Part shown: positions 10,310 to 22,950 of the stretch, piece after piece | How the letters are laid out: the number at the start of each line of letters is the position of its first letter | Numbering within the stretch: the first letter of the stretch is position 1 | NCBI GenBank assembly: GCA_029204225.1 | Contig: CM055103.1 | Location: forward strand, 40,835,368-40,899,367 | Direction: 5' to 3' | Length of the DNA: 64,000 bases | From: Diphasiastrum complanatum | Lineage: Eukaryota; Streptophyta; Lycopodiopsida; Lycopodiales; Lycopodiaceae | Translations under genes and position numbers: made by a program | Notes under the pieces: generated by a model | Seen by the model: only the letters and a program-made list of their open reading frames with translations | What the model was told of the DNA's origin: nothing | Databases searched by the model: none

Positions 10310-10456
10310 TTAGTCATTCGTTTTAACAGGTGTGCAAGTTCTTATCCTACCAGGAAGTTGAAGCAGACACTATTGGTAAGGATCTCTATTCAACATAAAC
10401 CCTTGTTCAAACTCTTGGCTTTCTCAAATTGTGCTCAATCTTGAGCAATGACCATG

Positions 10457-10903
10457 TCACCATGACAAGTTGAGGCCATGCTCATGTTTGCATTCTTTTG
10501 ACAATATAAAGTAGTTGATCGAAATCTCCCTCAACACATAGCTTTGAGCACTTTCTCCTTGAAAACTTTGCAGGATTTGGTTTCTCAAAGCGAGAAGCCT
10601 TGAAGTATTCTTCAATTCATAGATAGATTGCAAGGTATCCCAAGCCTCCTTGGCTGAGATACAAGCTCCAATTTTCCTTAGGAGCTCATTAGATATATTC
10701 ATCTTTAGGCAATGTTAAGGCTATCCTTGACCTCTTCTTGAATCTCATAGATTCTTGTAGATTTTGAGGCTCCTCAATTCCACTCACAATATCAATGAGA
10801 CCTTGTGAAATCAAGATTTACTCCATCCTCAACTTCCGAATGGAATAGTTAGATGATTTAGTCTTTCACTTGCCTCCAATATGTAAGCTCCTATTGATGC
10901 CAT
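10457..10903 (-). pseudogene. Ty1/copia gag remnant
   Basis: Minus strand. The start ATG at 10903 gives MASIGAYILEASERLN, and further on GLIDIVSGIEEP-like sequence occurs. 10702-10457 is open: ISNELLRKIGACISAKEAWDTL...YELKNTSRLLALRNQIL. The W-x-x-L and KNxSRxxxLxxQ pattern is that of plant copia gag (UBN2-type). Stops and shifts separate the blocks, and no copia pol was found nearby. A degenerate primer-site-like TTGGCATCAAAACCTC lies upstream at about 11213-11198 (minus), which suggests an LTR to its right. Confidence 0.75.
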
Positions 10904-13203
10904 GACGAGGAAGTTCTTGTACTAAAAGTACACATGTGTGAAATAACTTTACAAATTGATTTTGTGACCCTCAAGAAACTAGATTTGAACAAGAATCAAA
11001 AGTCTAGAAAGATCTACAAAGCTCTAGATCACAAATCTTGGAATCAATCTTCACCAAAATCCAGTCATCTTGGAAAATAGACCTTGCCTAGATGATAAAG
11101 AGTAAGGCTCACTAAAATTACATCAAGACACATAAAAATTAGATCCAAACACCACTCTTTTAGGTCTAAGGACTCTAATCTTAAGAGTTGGATTAGATTT
11201 GAGAGGTTTTGATGCCAATCTATGTCCTAGTTTTCACCAACCTTTACTAGCTTGAGAGAATGGTCATTTGTCATGCAATCAATGAGAAGAGATGCGACTG
11301 AACTTAAATCCACCACCATGCACTGAAACGCATTTCATTCAATGAAACTCCGTTTCAAACGGACCGTCCGAAACGGATTTTGAAATTAGAGGAAAAAAAA
11401 AAAGCAAGCCTCCTAATGTGTGTGTGAAAATTTTGCATATAAAACTTTAATTCAAACTCAATAGGGAATAGTAGAATTATGAATACCTTGTGCATCGTGT
11501 GATGTATCTCAATGTCTCATTGAGTCCTTAGTCATTCAAGTGTGTCGATTATAAATTGCTTATATTGTTATTGTATAGCACTATAATCATTGTCTAGACA
11601 CTTAAACAACACTTGGTTTTCCTTTGTTTCTTTCCCGACAGAGTAGATTTTTTCCCGTTTCAAACACGTTGTGGAAAGGGCTTTTCGAAAAGGTCCACGA
11701 AACATTGATCCACCAAGTCGTGACCTCTACATGGAGCTAAAGATCAGAGGTAAACTGTCAAATGGGTGATCAAAACCCCTAGGAGTTGTTTGCATCAAAA
11801 TCTCCTCTTCTAGACCTTTCTAGCAATAGGCCATCTAGACACAAAAAATCATCACATAGATTTTTGTGTAGATCCAAAGTTTATGGACTCTTCACACCTC
11901 CTACACCACACACACAACAAAGTGAACGTACTTAGTCCTATAAACTCCCAAAAAGTGCTCTCATTAATGTTCTTGAAGCTATATGTCCATCGATAGCTCA
12001 AGAGGTCTCTAAATCTTGATTTTTGCGCTCAAGAACGTGCTTAGGATGATAAACCATCAATATTGCTTTACATGTGCAAACTTTGATTTTAGGACCTTCA
12101 AAAGATCTAAAAAGATCCACAAGCAAGAGAGTTCGCACACTGCTCAATTTAGTTTGCTAGAACTTGGATTTTTCAAGGCTTCAATTCTAGCTTTTGATCT
12201 AGGCAAGAGCTCTTGTGCACAAGATGCAGTCATCCAACAAAGACAAGCCATTAAAGAGGATATGAGTGGAAAACTAAGGCATTCATCATCCTGAAAACAT
12301 TCATCAAAAAGAAAGTGAAAAAATACAAAGGATTTCCTCCTTGCTCTCGGTCTCCTTCAACAAGACAAAAATGAGCTCCAAAGTCTAGAATCAATCTCTC
12401 ACATTTCTCCAAAACAATGTATGTACAATGAGCTCTCCATCAACCAAATAGTATGAGCTCGAGTTTCTCCTAATTTTAGCATGTGGTGAACCTTAGGCTA
12501 TGATTGGACCTCACAAGCCATCAAGATGAGAGGTGCACCACTTTCCCTTTTGCTACCCTAGAAGATAGGACACATATTGACCTTTCATGAAGCTTGAGGT
12601 AAAGACCAAAATATTTAAGCTAATTCATGTTTGAGATATGTACAAGATGTGCGGTGATTGAGGTCCAACCTCTTGATGACACTTAACATGCAAATTACCT
12701 AGCTAGCTTTAATCTACTTTCACAACATGCTTGTCCATTGTTATCGAGCATTTTCCTTTTGATTCAAAACTATTGTCTAAACATATCCGAAATAAGAAAC
12801 TCCTTGTTTCATGATTTATGTTTTTTTATTTTGCGGACATACACTCATTTTTTCAATTTAGTAGACAGTTATTGCAGTCTATATTTACCAAGGCTACCAT
12901 CCAACCATTGAATCTATTGCCATAAATTGGGCATTGTGTATAGTACAAATCGATTATAGTTCTCACGAATTTTGTTATACTTTCTTACGAACACATGCAA
13001 CAAAGTCAAAATTCTCTATCCAGTTCAAATTTCATTTACATGAAAACAGCTAAATACCTATTAGATCTATCACATTTCGAATAGACACTTTCTACACTTC
13101 CAGCCTCTGAATTGATTCACCCTAGTAGTATGACCATCCAATCCCAATCCATGCCATGTTCTAGTGCCCCCCCCCCAATTTTTTTTGACATATAGAATAA
13201 CAA
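10904..13203. other. Non-coding, probable copia leader/LTR and unassigned DNA
   Basis: No convincing gene. It contains the possible copia primer site (about 11198-11213), a palindrome-rich locus at 11325-11385, and a C10 homopolymer at about 13167-13176. Short ORFs lack recognisable domains. Confidence 0.5.
11325..11385. repeat. Palindromic-word locus (CCGTTTC/GAAACGG)
   Basis: GAAACG, CCGTTTCAAACGG and CCGTCCGAAACGG occur within 60 bp, so the core word and its complement alternate several times. Comparable loci with other words lie near 22.1, 33.0, 47.6 and 50.4 kb. Confidence 0.5.
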
Positions 13204-13345
13204 AACTCAAGCGAGCTGGAAATAATGAGTGATCGTAGTAGTGGAGCGTGCTATAGACTGGCAGGAAGCATGTAAAGATCTGGTAATGCTGGATCTAGCA
13301 AAAGTATGTGAGAGTCTCTGTGTCTTCGATCTCCGAACGGGGACT

Positions 13346-13976
13346 TCAAAATCCACAACTGAAATATCCTCTCTGTCGATGAGAAGAGACTCGAAGCTGT
13401 CCCATACGATACCTCAGACCAAAAGATAGCGGCTGTGTAAGATATGCTGGAAGGATAGGAATGCTTGTAGTATCCAACCGTAGTAAATGTGTGCCGTAGA
13501 AATGTATCTTGACCCTATCAGGGTCAGGCTGTGACCATATAGTGCGTATGTAGCTTTGATAAATCTGTTGTCTGATATTAGCATGGGTCCCGCTCGGAAG
13601 ATCAAGTACATATAAGCCCCAAGTCCGAAGAAGGGCTAAGACACTACCATACCAAGAATGCTTGGCTCCCTGTCCAGCAATGGTGCGGGATGAAGTGAGA
13701 GCAGCAACAACATATCTGGAGGTATCTAACTCTGATTTTTTGTGAATAAAGGTAAAAAATAGCACCGATAACCAGGGGGGGGAAGCAAACTCCGCTAGTA
13801 TGATATCATGTGGCATCGAGGGCTTAGCCCGAATCATCTTGTTGGAGCATGAGAATCTGGATATGGGTAAGATCCCTCCAAGTATCACGTGATAAATTCG
13901 GGCACCAAGTCTCAACAAAGTATAAAACAACTGGGGAGACAGTGGCAGAAAATAGCAAGCATCTGGTAGCAGGGTC
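13346..13976 (-). pseudogene. LINE copy 1 ORF2 C-terminal region
   Basis: Carries MIRAKPSMPHDIILAEFASP and, later, LTQPLSFGLRYRMGQLRVSS, matching copy 2 MIRAKTTTPHDILCAKFATP and LSQPLSHGLRYRLGQLRISS. In copy 2 this leads into a CxxC...H...C zinc-binding motif; in copy 1 that part is unrecognisable. Function within the LINE protein is unknown but it follows RT. Confidence 0.8.
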
Positions 13977-15050
13977 CTATACATAATATGTGGAACAGAA
14001 TCTCTCCATATGAACAAGAGAAGTATGCCCCTTACGGAGTCTGGTGATGGCTGCTGGTCGAAATGTGAGTAGTGGACCAGAGAAAAGTACTCCCAAATAG
14101 GTGTAAGAGGTCACGATTACAATCAACAGCCCATCATAATAGAATGTCACATCTCTCATATGTTGTTTATTGGTGTTGAACACCATAATCTTGGTCTTCT
14201 TAGTATTAACCGTCAATCCCCAAAGCTGACAGAAGCGATGTAAAGCAGAAATGTGTCTCTGTAAACCAGTTGCAGAGGATGAAAGAAGAACCACATCATT
14301 AGCATATAGGAGAATGGGGATAATAATATCCGCTAAGGGACAGCCCTCTCCACCTTCCTCGCGAATAATCTACTGGAGGTCATCGATATATAGTGCAAAA
14401 AGAGTGGGTGATAAGGGGCAGGCCTGCTTCACTCCAATGGTAGAATGTATCAGCGGGGACCAGCCACTACCATCTCTGAAACGCGCCAAAACTCGCTCAT
14501 ATAAGTAATGATCGCGGCAATAGTCTCTTTTGTGAAGCCAAGTGAAGATAACCTCTGGAAAAGGAGATGTCTCGGAACAGAGTCAAAAGCTTTGTGGAAG
14601 TCCACAAAGCAGCAATAAACTCTATATCTCTGATGTCGTGCCTCCTCAATAATGCATCTCAAAATGAAGACCTGATCTGAGGTAGAGTTTCCTGGTCTGA
14701 ACCTAGCCTGGACCCATAGCATGTAAATCCTCAGTCTCAGCAAAAGATCCATTAACTGTCTGTAAAATAGAACCATAAATCTTAGACAAAGTGTGACCAA
14801 TCATGCGGTAGTTTTCTACATTCAAGGGATCACCTACCTTGAGGATGGGATGAAGGATATTAGTACACCATGCGGTGGGAAAACCAAAAGTCACAACGGT
14901 GTTAAAGGCGTGAGCAATATAGGGAGAGATAAGGTGTGCTACAGGTTTTAGGAAATCTATGTTTAGAGAATCATAGTCAGTGGCTTTATGAAGTTTGGCA
15001 TGTTTAATACGTTTTCGTGTGGAGTAAAAAGCGTGCAGTGGGCAGGTCAT
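13977..15050 (-). pseudogene. LINE copy 1 reverse transcriptase
   Basis: Three overlapping frames give a full set of LINE RT blocks: TDYDSLNIDFLKP and ILHPILKVGDPLNVENYR (15050-14703), then FRPGNSTSDQVFIL and CCFVDFHKAFDSVPRHLL (14800-14450), then the active-site block and VNTKKTKIMVFNT (14294-13977). The catalytic YADD-type motif reads YANDV (about 14300), so one metal-binding Asp is Asn. This and the frameshifts make it inactive. Confidence 0.87.
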
Positions 15051-15572
15051 GGTGAGAGTAAGGTAGGAGGGGAGTCCAGGGTATTAAGATTTGTGGCATA
15101 TTTGATCCAGGATTCGGTTGCTATGGGGGCCAATTTCAAAGAGTATCTGGTGAAGTGTTTCTAGAAAAAGGAGGAAGGGGAATCTAAAGAGTCGATCAAC
15201 CTTTGGCAAAGTGATCGTAGGTATGTTATCTTCTTTGTTCTGGTGGTTCTATGGTATTCTTTCTGGCGTTGTTTGAGTATTGCAGGGGAGTGTAATCTGG
15301 CATATACCACATGTTTGTGAAGAGAGCAGCATTCTGCATCATACCATCAGTTGTGAACACGTCTATGAGATGGTATCGTCTTGGTGGGGAAAGATGAGGA
15401 CGCAGTAGTTAAAAGGGATCTAGAGAGGAAAGTGGCTGATATGTTGTTGACATCATCGAGGTCATCTATGTGTTGTGCATGTGGCAGAATAGCTAGCTCT
15501 AACATATGAAACGCTTCATGGAGTCTTATGTACTCAGTTGTAAATAGTGCCATCTCAATGAAGCGGAACATC

Positions 15573-15645
15573 TAAGAGCAAGTGGCTTGTTGCAACCATT
15601 AGAAATTCTTGATAAGAGGTGTGAGAGTATCTCAAGGATGTTCAT
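15573..15645 (+). pseudogene. Gypsy integrase scrap
   Basis: GGCTTGTTGCAACCATTAGA...GAGAGTATCTCAAGGATGTT parallels 5610-5672 of copy A (LLHPLEIL...WESISMDF). It lies on the opposite strand to the LINE pieces on both sides and abuts the LINE at 15571. About 70 bp only. Confidence 0.55.
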
Positions 15646-15659
15646 CTGTTGCTCATACA

Positions 15660-15990
15660 ATTGTGAGTACCGGTTGTAAGAACCTCTGGCTAACTGTGCA
15701 ACTCCACTTGTCCTACTTACCACTGATGCCCATGATTTAGTTTCTTCTTTTATGTTTTTCCAACTTGCTCTCTAGGGCTTGGATCTTGTCAAATATGTCC
15801 ACCCATGGAATTTATTGATGAAACTTTTCATTCTATTTCCTTTTTGCAATGCGATAAGTTCTTTCTTCCCAATCTCCTCTCTTACTGTTGCTTCCTAGAT
15901 GTGTTCTTTATGCTCTTTATGTGAAGTGATCATTTTGTGATGTTGCAAGATTGTAATGATCTCTTAAAGTAGTTCCTGCATATTTTCCAA
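15660..15990 (-). pseudogene. LINE ORF1-like remnant
   Basis: The minus strand encodes EETKSWASVVSRTSGVAQLA, resembling RETKSWASILRSSITSSTY of LINE copy 2 ORF1 (35145-35909). Lys/Glu-rich, possibly coiled-coil sequence precedes it. Shifts and stops interrupt it. It may be ORF1 of LINE copy 1, displaced by the gypsy scrap, or another copy. Confidence 0.45.
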
Positions 15991-17729
15991 AGTGTATAGT
16001 AGTGGGGTGCTTGTAGGGGAGTAGATTTCCTCCTCTTCTTGGGCCGTAGTGACATGGTGATGGCTACAAAAGCAATAGACGTCGTTAAAAGGTAGGTTTG
16101 GAGTGTCTTCTAGCCATGCACAGATCACAACACTCAACCATGGTTATCACAAATGGTAGGATCACTTCTAATCAAGAAAGAGCTAACCACAAGTGAGGGC
16201 ATCGATAGCCTACAAGGATAGGTGAAAATGGATCCTAAGAGGCACAAGAATGGATCAAGTGGTGGTTGAAATGGACTAGAGGGGCGGAATAGGCCAAGGA
16301 TGGGGAATAGCGGGGCTGAATGGTGCTTATATCTTATAGTGACCTCCTAATAATTTTGAAGAGGAAGAAAAAGGTTCCACGAGAAGTGTGGCAAATATTG
16401 AAGAGAGAGAGGCAAAAGGAATGGCAGGAGGAGAGAAGAGTAGGCAAGGAGGATAGAGGTGCCTTTAATTAGGGAGGGGGTCCTCCTAGATAAGAGTGTA
16501 GTAGATAAGAGTGTAGTAGCCTGTATGATTACCGCAACTAGACTAGGCGTAAACTAATTCATGATTTTAAGGCTCTTCGACCTTAGAATTATCTTGATTA
16601 TTATTTTGGTGTTTCGCATTCTTTTATTGTAAGCCTTTAGCAACGTAGGCTTATAAGATATAATTGTTGGTACAAATGCTGGCATCATTTAATGCCCATT
16701 TTTTTTGTTATCTCCTTGCGGCATAGCTCATCTTGAGGCTTTGAAACTTGTGATTTTTGTTAGAACTAGTCTTATAGGGATTGTAAATTGGTTATGATCC
16801 TGTAGTCTTTGCCAACAATTCCTTGAGCATGGTTTGTTTCTCCTACCTTGGCCACAACACAAGTCACAATCACCCATTGATGGCTGGTATGTATAAGTAT
16901 ACATGATCATGCATATAGAATTTCAAACAACCTCAATAGTCATCAATTGTGGCACATACATAAAAAAATTCACATGACATGATCTAACCATCAAGAGTTA
17001 CATTAATCCGAATCAAGTGGGTACATTTTGAAACATAGTCCACCTAAAAGAGGAAATCTATTTCATGAAATAAGAACTTAAACTTTATACTTTTGTTGAT
17101 TTCTGATAGTAGATAGAGATAAAGAACTTTGGGCTGATTTTGTAGAACCCTAGTTTCTTAGCTTTGAAAGCAAAGTAAAATCCTAGAATATGTAGGAGCT
17201 GCCTCAAGGAAGCTAGATATGTACTTGTAATGAAAATAGGCAACTTCTTTTTGGCATGGGCTCTTAGAACTTGAAATTTGGTTGTTCTCCCCTCGTTTGA
17301 TCTGGGTGTTCAAAAAGTTCAAACTTTTGAGGTGTATCGCCTTTTAATGATGCGAGAAATTTTACACCCTCTTTCTTCCTCTTGATTTTGAAATAAACAA
17401 AAAAATTGTACAATGCCCCAAAAGGTGCTATAATACCACCTCATGAACACATTCACAATCGATCATGCAAGAATCAAACAATAGAGCAGTCAGATACTCA
17501 TTGATTATGTCTCTGTAACTAAGATATCAAGAACATTCAACAATGAATTTCATTGTGGACCCCCGATAAAGGAACATTGCCTTTGTAATCTCCTTTAAAG
17601 AATCTCATGTTACTGTCATTAGAAGCTATCAATTTTTTACCCCTACATGCATATTTTTAGTTTGAGATTGAAATTGGAATTGGAAACTCTCCTTTGAGCT
17701 CTTCTTTTGCAAAATGTTGGCACTGTTGG
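15991..17729. other. No recognisable feature
   Basis: AT-rich DNA with short ORFs only. A purine-rich stretch at 16370-16470 has no repeat structure I can define. A duplicated phrase TAAGAGTGTAGTAGATAAGAGTGTAGTAG lies near 16490-16520. Confidence 0.4.
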
Positions 17730-18360
17730 TTAAGAGGTACTCCTATCTTCATTTAGTAGTTTAGCGTTGGCTATCGTTAATTCAATTATACATTCTCTAT
17801 AAGCCTTCTAAAAGTCAAGCTTACTTGGGTCATCTATGTTCATTTGATAATCTGCCAACAAGCCTAGGATGAATTAGTTTAGATGGAACCTTATTCCATA
17901 AATCCGGGAATTCTTGGAGATAAGAGTTCAAAATCTTCGTCCCTATTCTATAGCTAATGAATTTTTGATAGTAATTTGGATTGTTTGCAACAACAAATGA
18001 TTTTTTAGAACACATTCATGAACACATCCCATGTAGCAGGTTTCTGCTGTGGATCACGCCACCATGATGATGCCTTGCCACGAAAAAATATAACTACAGT
18101 CTCAATTTTCTTTTCTTCTAGAATTTCATGAAGATTGAAATAACTATTCCATTTGGTTAGCCAGTCATCGACTACCTTAGGTTTCTTTTCTTAAAATTGA
18201 AGAAGCCATTGTCTTGACATGTGTCAGCAAAAGTTCCATTTGTTGATCACACAAATATTTTCAATTATTCATGACTGTAAGTACCGCACTCAGTTGTTGG
18301 CAAATCTAGTGATTAGTCGACATTGTAGCAACACGACTTGATCTTGCAGTTCTGTCCATC
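17730..18360 (-). pseudogene. Gypsy gag remnant
   Basis: The minus strand reads FFRGKASSWWRDPQQKPATW then DVFMNVF (about 18090-18000), followed by the block open at 18015-17830. The KASSWW...W..F pattern is the retrotransposon gag core. It is broken by stops upstream. A + strand relative (EFLCGKASSWW) lies at about 46505-46540. No pol of this copy is visible. Confidence 0.7.
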
Positions 18361-19545
18361 ATTATTGATCACCTAGTACAGGAAATTGCTATCATTAGTG
18401 GGGAGGTTCAAATATCTTCCCAACTCATGTGAAAATAATTGTGACCTCCAATTCAGACTGAATTAGACTCGATAAGGCCATTGCACTTTTAAACCAACGT
18501 AGAGTAATCAATAATAAATGGTTTTTGAAACTACCATTGTAGCTCATTGTGCTATGTTCCAAAACATACAGAATGAAGTAAAAATGATTTTTCATCAGAG
18601 GAGAAGCAACCTACTGTTACTTTCTGATATGCAGAATCCTTGGAGGACGCTAAGTATGAAAAGTTCAAGTGACTGGTGCCTAAGCCTCCTACCACCAAAA
18701 CAGGTGTATGATGGCTTGAATAAAAGGCATTGAACTACTCTTTTAGGTTACATATTGTCCCTCAGGCTTCAAGAATCATATGGAGAGCTATAAGTGCTTA
18801 AAAAGTCATAAAAATACTTTATTCTTTGGACTTTTTTAGCTTCTATAATGTTCCTACAGCCTACTGATCCTGACCACAGCTACTGAATATCTTCAAATCA
18901 TCTTAGAGAGCATTCATGCAAAGTTTACATCAAGGAAATCCCATTCAATCTATCAAAAAAATTGAAAATACATTTAAAAAACCATGGTTTTTGACCAAAA
19001 ACCGATATTTTGGACTAGTTTTGATGAATGTTTCAATCATGCAAGTGATCACAAACCTTGGAAACATTAAATCAACCTGAAGCATTTATTGAAAGTTCTT
19101 ATTCTACTCTACACCAACTTTTATTATCAAATTTTAGATAAAAACTTTAAAAAATGACCATTTTTGACCGAAATCATAGCCTAAAGTGCGTACTATGAGT
19201 ATAAACAACATACTATCATTGAATTATAGTCTAATGATTAAGCAATAGCAAGTACTTCCTTTAAAATCATTAACTTATAGTACATTTTATGGAATTCAAA
19301 CCAAAAAGTGTAAATACCTTCAAAAACCATTAAATTCCAAGTGAGATATAGTTATGGCTATGGAGAAAGTCCAAACACTGATCCATAGGCTAGGAACGAT
19401 CGAGATCTTGAGAAACCACTTGGTTGGAGTTCAATTCCATCACTTGGAAGAAAAAGCAAAGAGACTACCAAAAAGCTGCAAAAAGTTGCAAAAAACGAAA
19501 ACGTCTCCACCTTCTGATCGATTCAAATCCAAGCTTTAATACCAA
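18361..19545 (-). other. Probable leader of decayed gypsy element
   Basis: No ORF of note. At its right end (minus, about 19544-19528) TTGGTATTAAAGCTTGG resembles the primer site TGGTATCAGAGC, placing this stretch between LTR and gag. Confidence 0.45.
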
Positions 19546-19884
19546 TGTAAAGATCACCTCATGTAAACCCTTTAGATCTTGTAAGTTGTTGCAAACACCA
19601 AAATGGTAGCTATGGAGCACCACCCAACGAAAGAGAAGTTGAAGATCAAATTTTTGAAGTGGAATAGGGCAGGTTTTTGTAGGTATATATACTGCACATA
19701 GTCGTCAAACATTATGCAACACTACACAAGTCCTAATTGGAGTGCCTGGGCCCTCTCAAGATTATTATTTAACTTTTTGGCCTATTGAAATACCAAGACG
19801 AAATTGATAATCTCGAGAATTGGAATTTCGGACTTCCATTTCAAGGATTGTTCAGAATCCCTAGTATAGGACATGGATGTAACA
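19546..19884 (-). repeat. Candidate LTR of decayed gypsy element
   Basis: About 339 bp, TGTAAAGATC...GATGTAACA on the + strand (TGTTACATC... on minus), next to the primer-like site. No partner LTR was found. The far side (19885 onward) matches the gag region at 17731 onward, suggesting insertion into a relative's gag. Confidence 0.45.
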
Positions 19885-20120
19885 TCAAGAGCTACTCCTA
19901 TTACTTAATTTAACATTTCAACATTGCCTATTGCCAATTCAATTATATATTCTCTATAAGCCTTCTAGAATTCAAGTAGTTTACTTACTTGGGTCATCTA
20001 TTTGGGATGAGGGAAAGTATGTTGCTAATTTTTGTTACACATTTCTATTAACCACTTGTCTATCGTCATGCCAACTGATCCATGTTTTAGTTTCTTCATC
20101 TGCTGGTAGATATTGAGCTT
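19885..20120 (-). pseudogene. Second gypsy gag scrap
   Basis: 19886-20003 matches 17733-17850: both contain ATTCTCTATAAGCCTTCTA and TTACTTGGGTCATCTAT. It looks like part of the same gag from another copy, interrupted by the LTR at 19546-19884. Confidence 0.55.
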
Positions 20121-20787
20121 TGAAAGAAATTATAATCCAAGCATGGACATTGAAAGCCCTTTCCTTTGAATAAAAGTTCCATCCATTGACAAAATGCATT
20201 TTAGGACGAACATGCTAACTAGCTCTTGTTGATCCAAATGTGCTCAAGGCTTGTTCTCATCTTCCTTGAGTTGGTTTTGGTGCAAGGTAGAGAACGTTAG
20301 GGAGGGAGGAAAGGCAAGGAGGGGAAGGAGGAGCAAGAGGAAATTATGGGGAAGAAGAAGAATCTAGTGTCGTTCTTCAGAGTTTTCGTATTTCAATTGA
20401 TAGTAATGGCATGGTGATCATTGAGTACGTTTTCTTGTATGTCAAGTGTATGGAATGCTAATTTATTTGCCATTTTGCTTACATCAAATGAAAAAAGTTG
20501 TGATTGGTCTTTGTTACCAACTCTTGTCTCAACGTTGATTTTGAATTGGATGGAAACACTATTGTTCATATATGATATAGTTTAAAAAGCATCAATCATG
20601 GATTATGAGCATGCCAACCTTGTTGTCAAACAATAACAACCAAAGAGGAGCTTTAACATGCATATCTTCTTAAAAAGAGAAAGTTTTAGGGGATACAAGT
20701 TGATAACCAAGAAACAAGCGATTTCATGGGTAATTGTGTGGGAGTTGGTGATGCTTTCTAACCATTTTCTACTCCGATTGACTGTAG
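20121..20787. other. Unassigned; purine-rich patch
   Basis: No gene recognised. 20285-20360 is a G/A-rich stretch without a fixed unit. It may be intron upstream of the exon at 20788 if that exon is real. Confidence 0.35.
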
Positions 20788-20846
20788 TTTTCAAAGAGAG
20801 AGAAATAGGTACGACATTCTACATCATATTCACAGGATCAGTGAAG
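20788..20846 (+). CDS. Candidate exon: cyclic-nucleotide-binding domain fragment
   Basis: A 59-nt segment between an acceptor (TTGACTGTAG) and a donor (AAG|GTAAAT) encodes FKEREIGTTFYIIFTGSVK. The GTTFYII..GSVKV pattern is the beta2-beta3 part of cNMP-binding domains, as in PKA/PKG regulatory domains and ion channels. Intron phase is 1 before and 0 after. A second such exon with the same phases lies at 30311. No other exons were recognised, so the gene identity is open and a pseudogene is possible. Confidence 0.45.
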
Positions 20847-22950
20847 GTAAATTATCTTCTCAACTTTATTAAGTGCTATTTGGTGAAGCTTATATCACTT
20901 ATTACTAGTAAGTCTTTGCCATTCAAAAAGCCCACATATAAATAGGTATCAGTTGTTGGCAATATTGGATCAACTTTATCACAACATAGCTAGTTAGCGA
21001 TGGAAAACGACGTAGTGAGTAGCTTGTGGACATACTCCTATGTTTAGAATCAACACTAGGATGAGCCCCTGAATATCAATACAATATAGATAATACGCTA
21101 TGCTTGTCCAAAATTCTGTTTGTGTTAAATGGATATTGTGTGCTGCCTTGATTAGGTCACACTGTCGGATGGAGGGAAGGAAACGCTTTTGGAAGTCCTC
21201 CATGCTGGTGATAGTTTTGGAGATTGTGCCCTACAACATGAGCATGACTTGAGGTGAATCAATATCAATGATTGATTATATCATGCTTTATTTATAGCTT
21301 TTTGTGTGTGTGATCTTACAACATGTCTAATTGACATTCATTCACAAGGACTATCATCTCATTCATGTGTTGAAATCTATGAAGCTTTCATATATCACTC
21401 CAATACAGAGAAACATGACGACGGTTTTGAAATCAAGCAATGTTTTGGATCAGAACGCTACATATACATATACGAAAAATGCTGACTGCTCAATGGCTTC
21501 GATGCTTATTGTTATAAGTCATAAGCTAAGAAGATTGAATAAACTTGGTCAAATCATACATTGATTATACGATCCAATCCGATCTTTTGACTGTAGATTC
21601 CTAAATCAAAACCATGAGTGCTCAGCCCATGGTCTTCAATGCTTATTGTTATAAGTCATAAGCTAAGATTAAACATGAGCTCTTCAAAATTGTTTGAAGC
21701 ACATTAGTCAGTACTTGATTAGTGATAGCAAGACGCCTAGTGTTCAAGACTCTAATGTCAGAGCTTAAAAAGGTTGAAGAGCTTTTCAGAATTGGTTTGA
21801 AACGGACACTAGGATAGTTCAGATAAATCAAATATACAAGAGCTTTGCCACCTACACAACAATTCAATAGAGCTTCTATTTGAATGAAATCATATTTTTG
21901 AACTGGCTTGGGTTAGATAAAGGGGAGGTTTCCACATTCTTTTAATGAAGATTTTACCCAGAATGAGATAAATTTTGGAAAAAAGAAAACATTTTAAAAG
22001 AAACGAATATTTTTATTCTATTTTGTCCTACCTTTGTTTCTTCAATTTGAATTAGGCCGATTCGAACTGGTACGAATTCAAACCAATTTGAGACCGATTC
22101 AAGGCTCAATTTGCCGAACCGTGAGATAATGACTCAAAAACATCAAACATTTGTTAGTTGCTATTCAATTAGGGTCTTAGGGTGAAATACACAGAAGTGT
22201 GAATGATTCCAATCATCTATACTATCAAAGTCATAATTCTTTTGTAGTCATTGTTAAAGACTTAACAAAGTTGGCTAGTTGAAGGAAATGTAGTAAACTG
22301 AAGTAGCCATGCAATTCATTTGTTGCATTAGGCCATTAACGAAGGAAACGGAAAATGGCATTGAAAACAGGAAAATTGACAAAAGCACTTGACTTGGGGC
22401 TGATGGGGCACCCCAATTGTCATAACCACAAAGCTTCAAGCTTGTCTCTCCAAGTTTGCCAATGTGTGAAGTGAGCTTATCCCATCCACAAATTGCCCTT
22501 ATAAGCCGTCTACTCACGTTTTCAATGCTAGGCCATAGTCCTACTTGGCCAAGATGATTAGTTGGCGCATTGTGTCTCAACCTAATGATAATGTGTAATG
22601 ACCGTTGACCACCCCCGTGCCCCACTGTGCCTTGGTTATCATTGGAACAACCCAGTGTGGTGCTTGCTAGCCCTAGTCTTGGTCCGAACTGCTTTTCAAC
22701 ATGACGATTAGGTGCTCAAGCATAATAACCATCCCACCTCGCCAATTGATATCATGTGTGTACAACAAATCGTATTTAGTGACACACCGGACCTATTTTG
22801 ATGTAAGGTGCCTAGTTCATTTAGCGGTCCCGACTATTCTTGTCTTGTCATATGACCCTCAGAGCAATTGATTGGAAAAGGATAATGTTCGGCCATCATT
22901 AGGCCATAATGTTCATATCCCCCTCTTCTTGAAAAGTCATCTCTCTTTAA
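20847..22950. other. Unassigned, possible intron of the cNMP-domain gene
   Basis: Contains a weak gag-like minus ORF at 20994-21203 (MEDFQKRFLPSIRQCDLIKA), a duplicated phrase ATGCTTATTGTTATAAGTCA (21505 and 21639), and a palindrome-rich patch at 22045-22130. No clear exon. Confidence 0.35.
22045..22130. repeat. Palindromic-word locus (GATTCGAA/GAATTC)
   Basis: CCGATTCGAACTGG, ACGAATTCAAACC and ACCGATTCAAGG alternate a word and its complement. The opening GGCCGATTCGAACTGGT resembles GCCGATTCGAATTGAT at about 50310. Confidence 0.45.

Larger units (their letters stand above)
13204..15571 (-). mobile_element. LINE copy 1, 5'-truncated and decayed
   Basis: Minus-strand non-LTR retrotransposon ORF2. 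15571-15051 is the endonuclease-RT linker (WYDAECCSLHKHVVYARLHS), 15050-13977 is RT, 13976-13204 is the C-terminal region. No endonuclease is seen. It ends near 13204 without the (TC)n tail seen in relatives. The C-terminal block matches LINE copy 2 (33420-34476), so both are one family. Confidence 0.85.

Noticed and set aside
13346-14017. A host gene of 223 codons
   Set aside because: Matches the post-RT region of LINE copy 2.
15347-15723. Two overlapping minus ORFs as a gene
   Set aside because: They span the junction of LINE ORF2 linker, a gypsy integrase scrap and an ORF1-like scrap.
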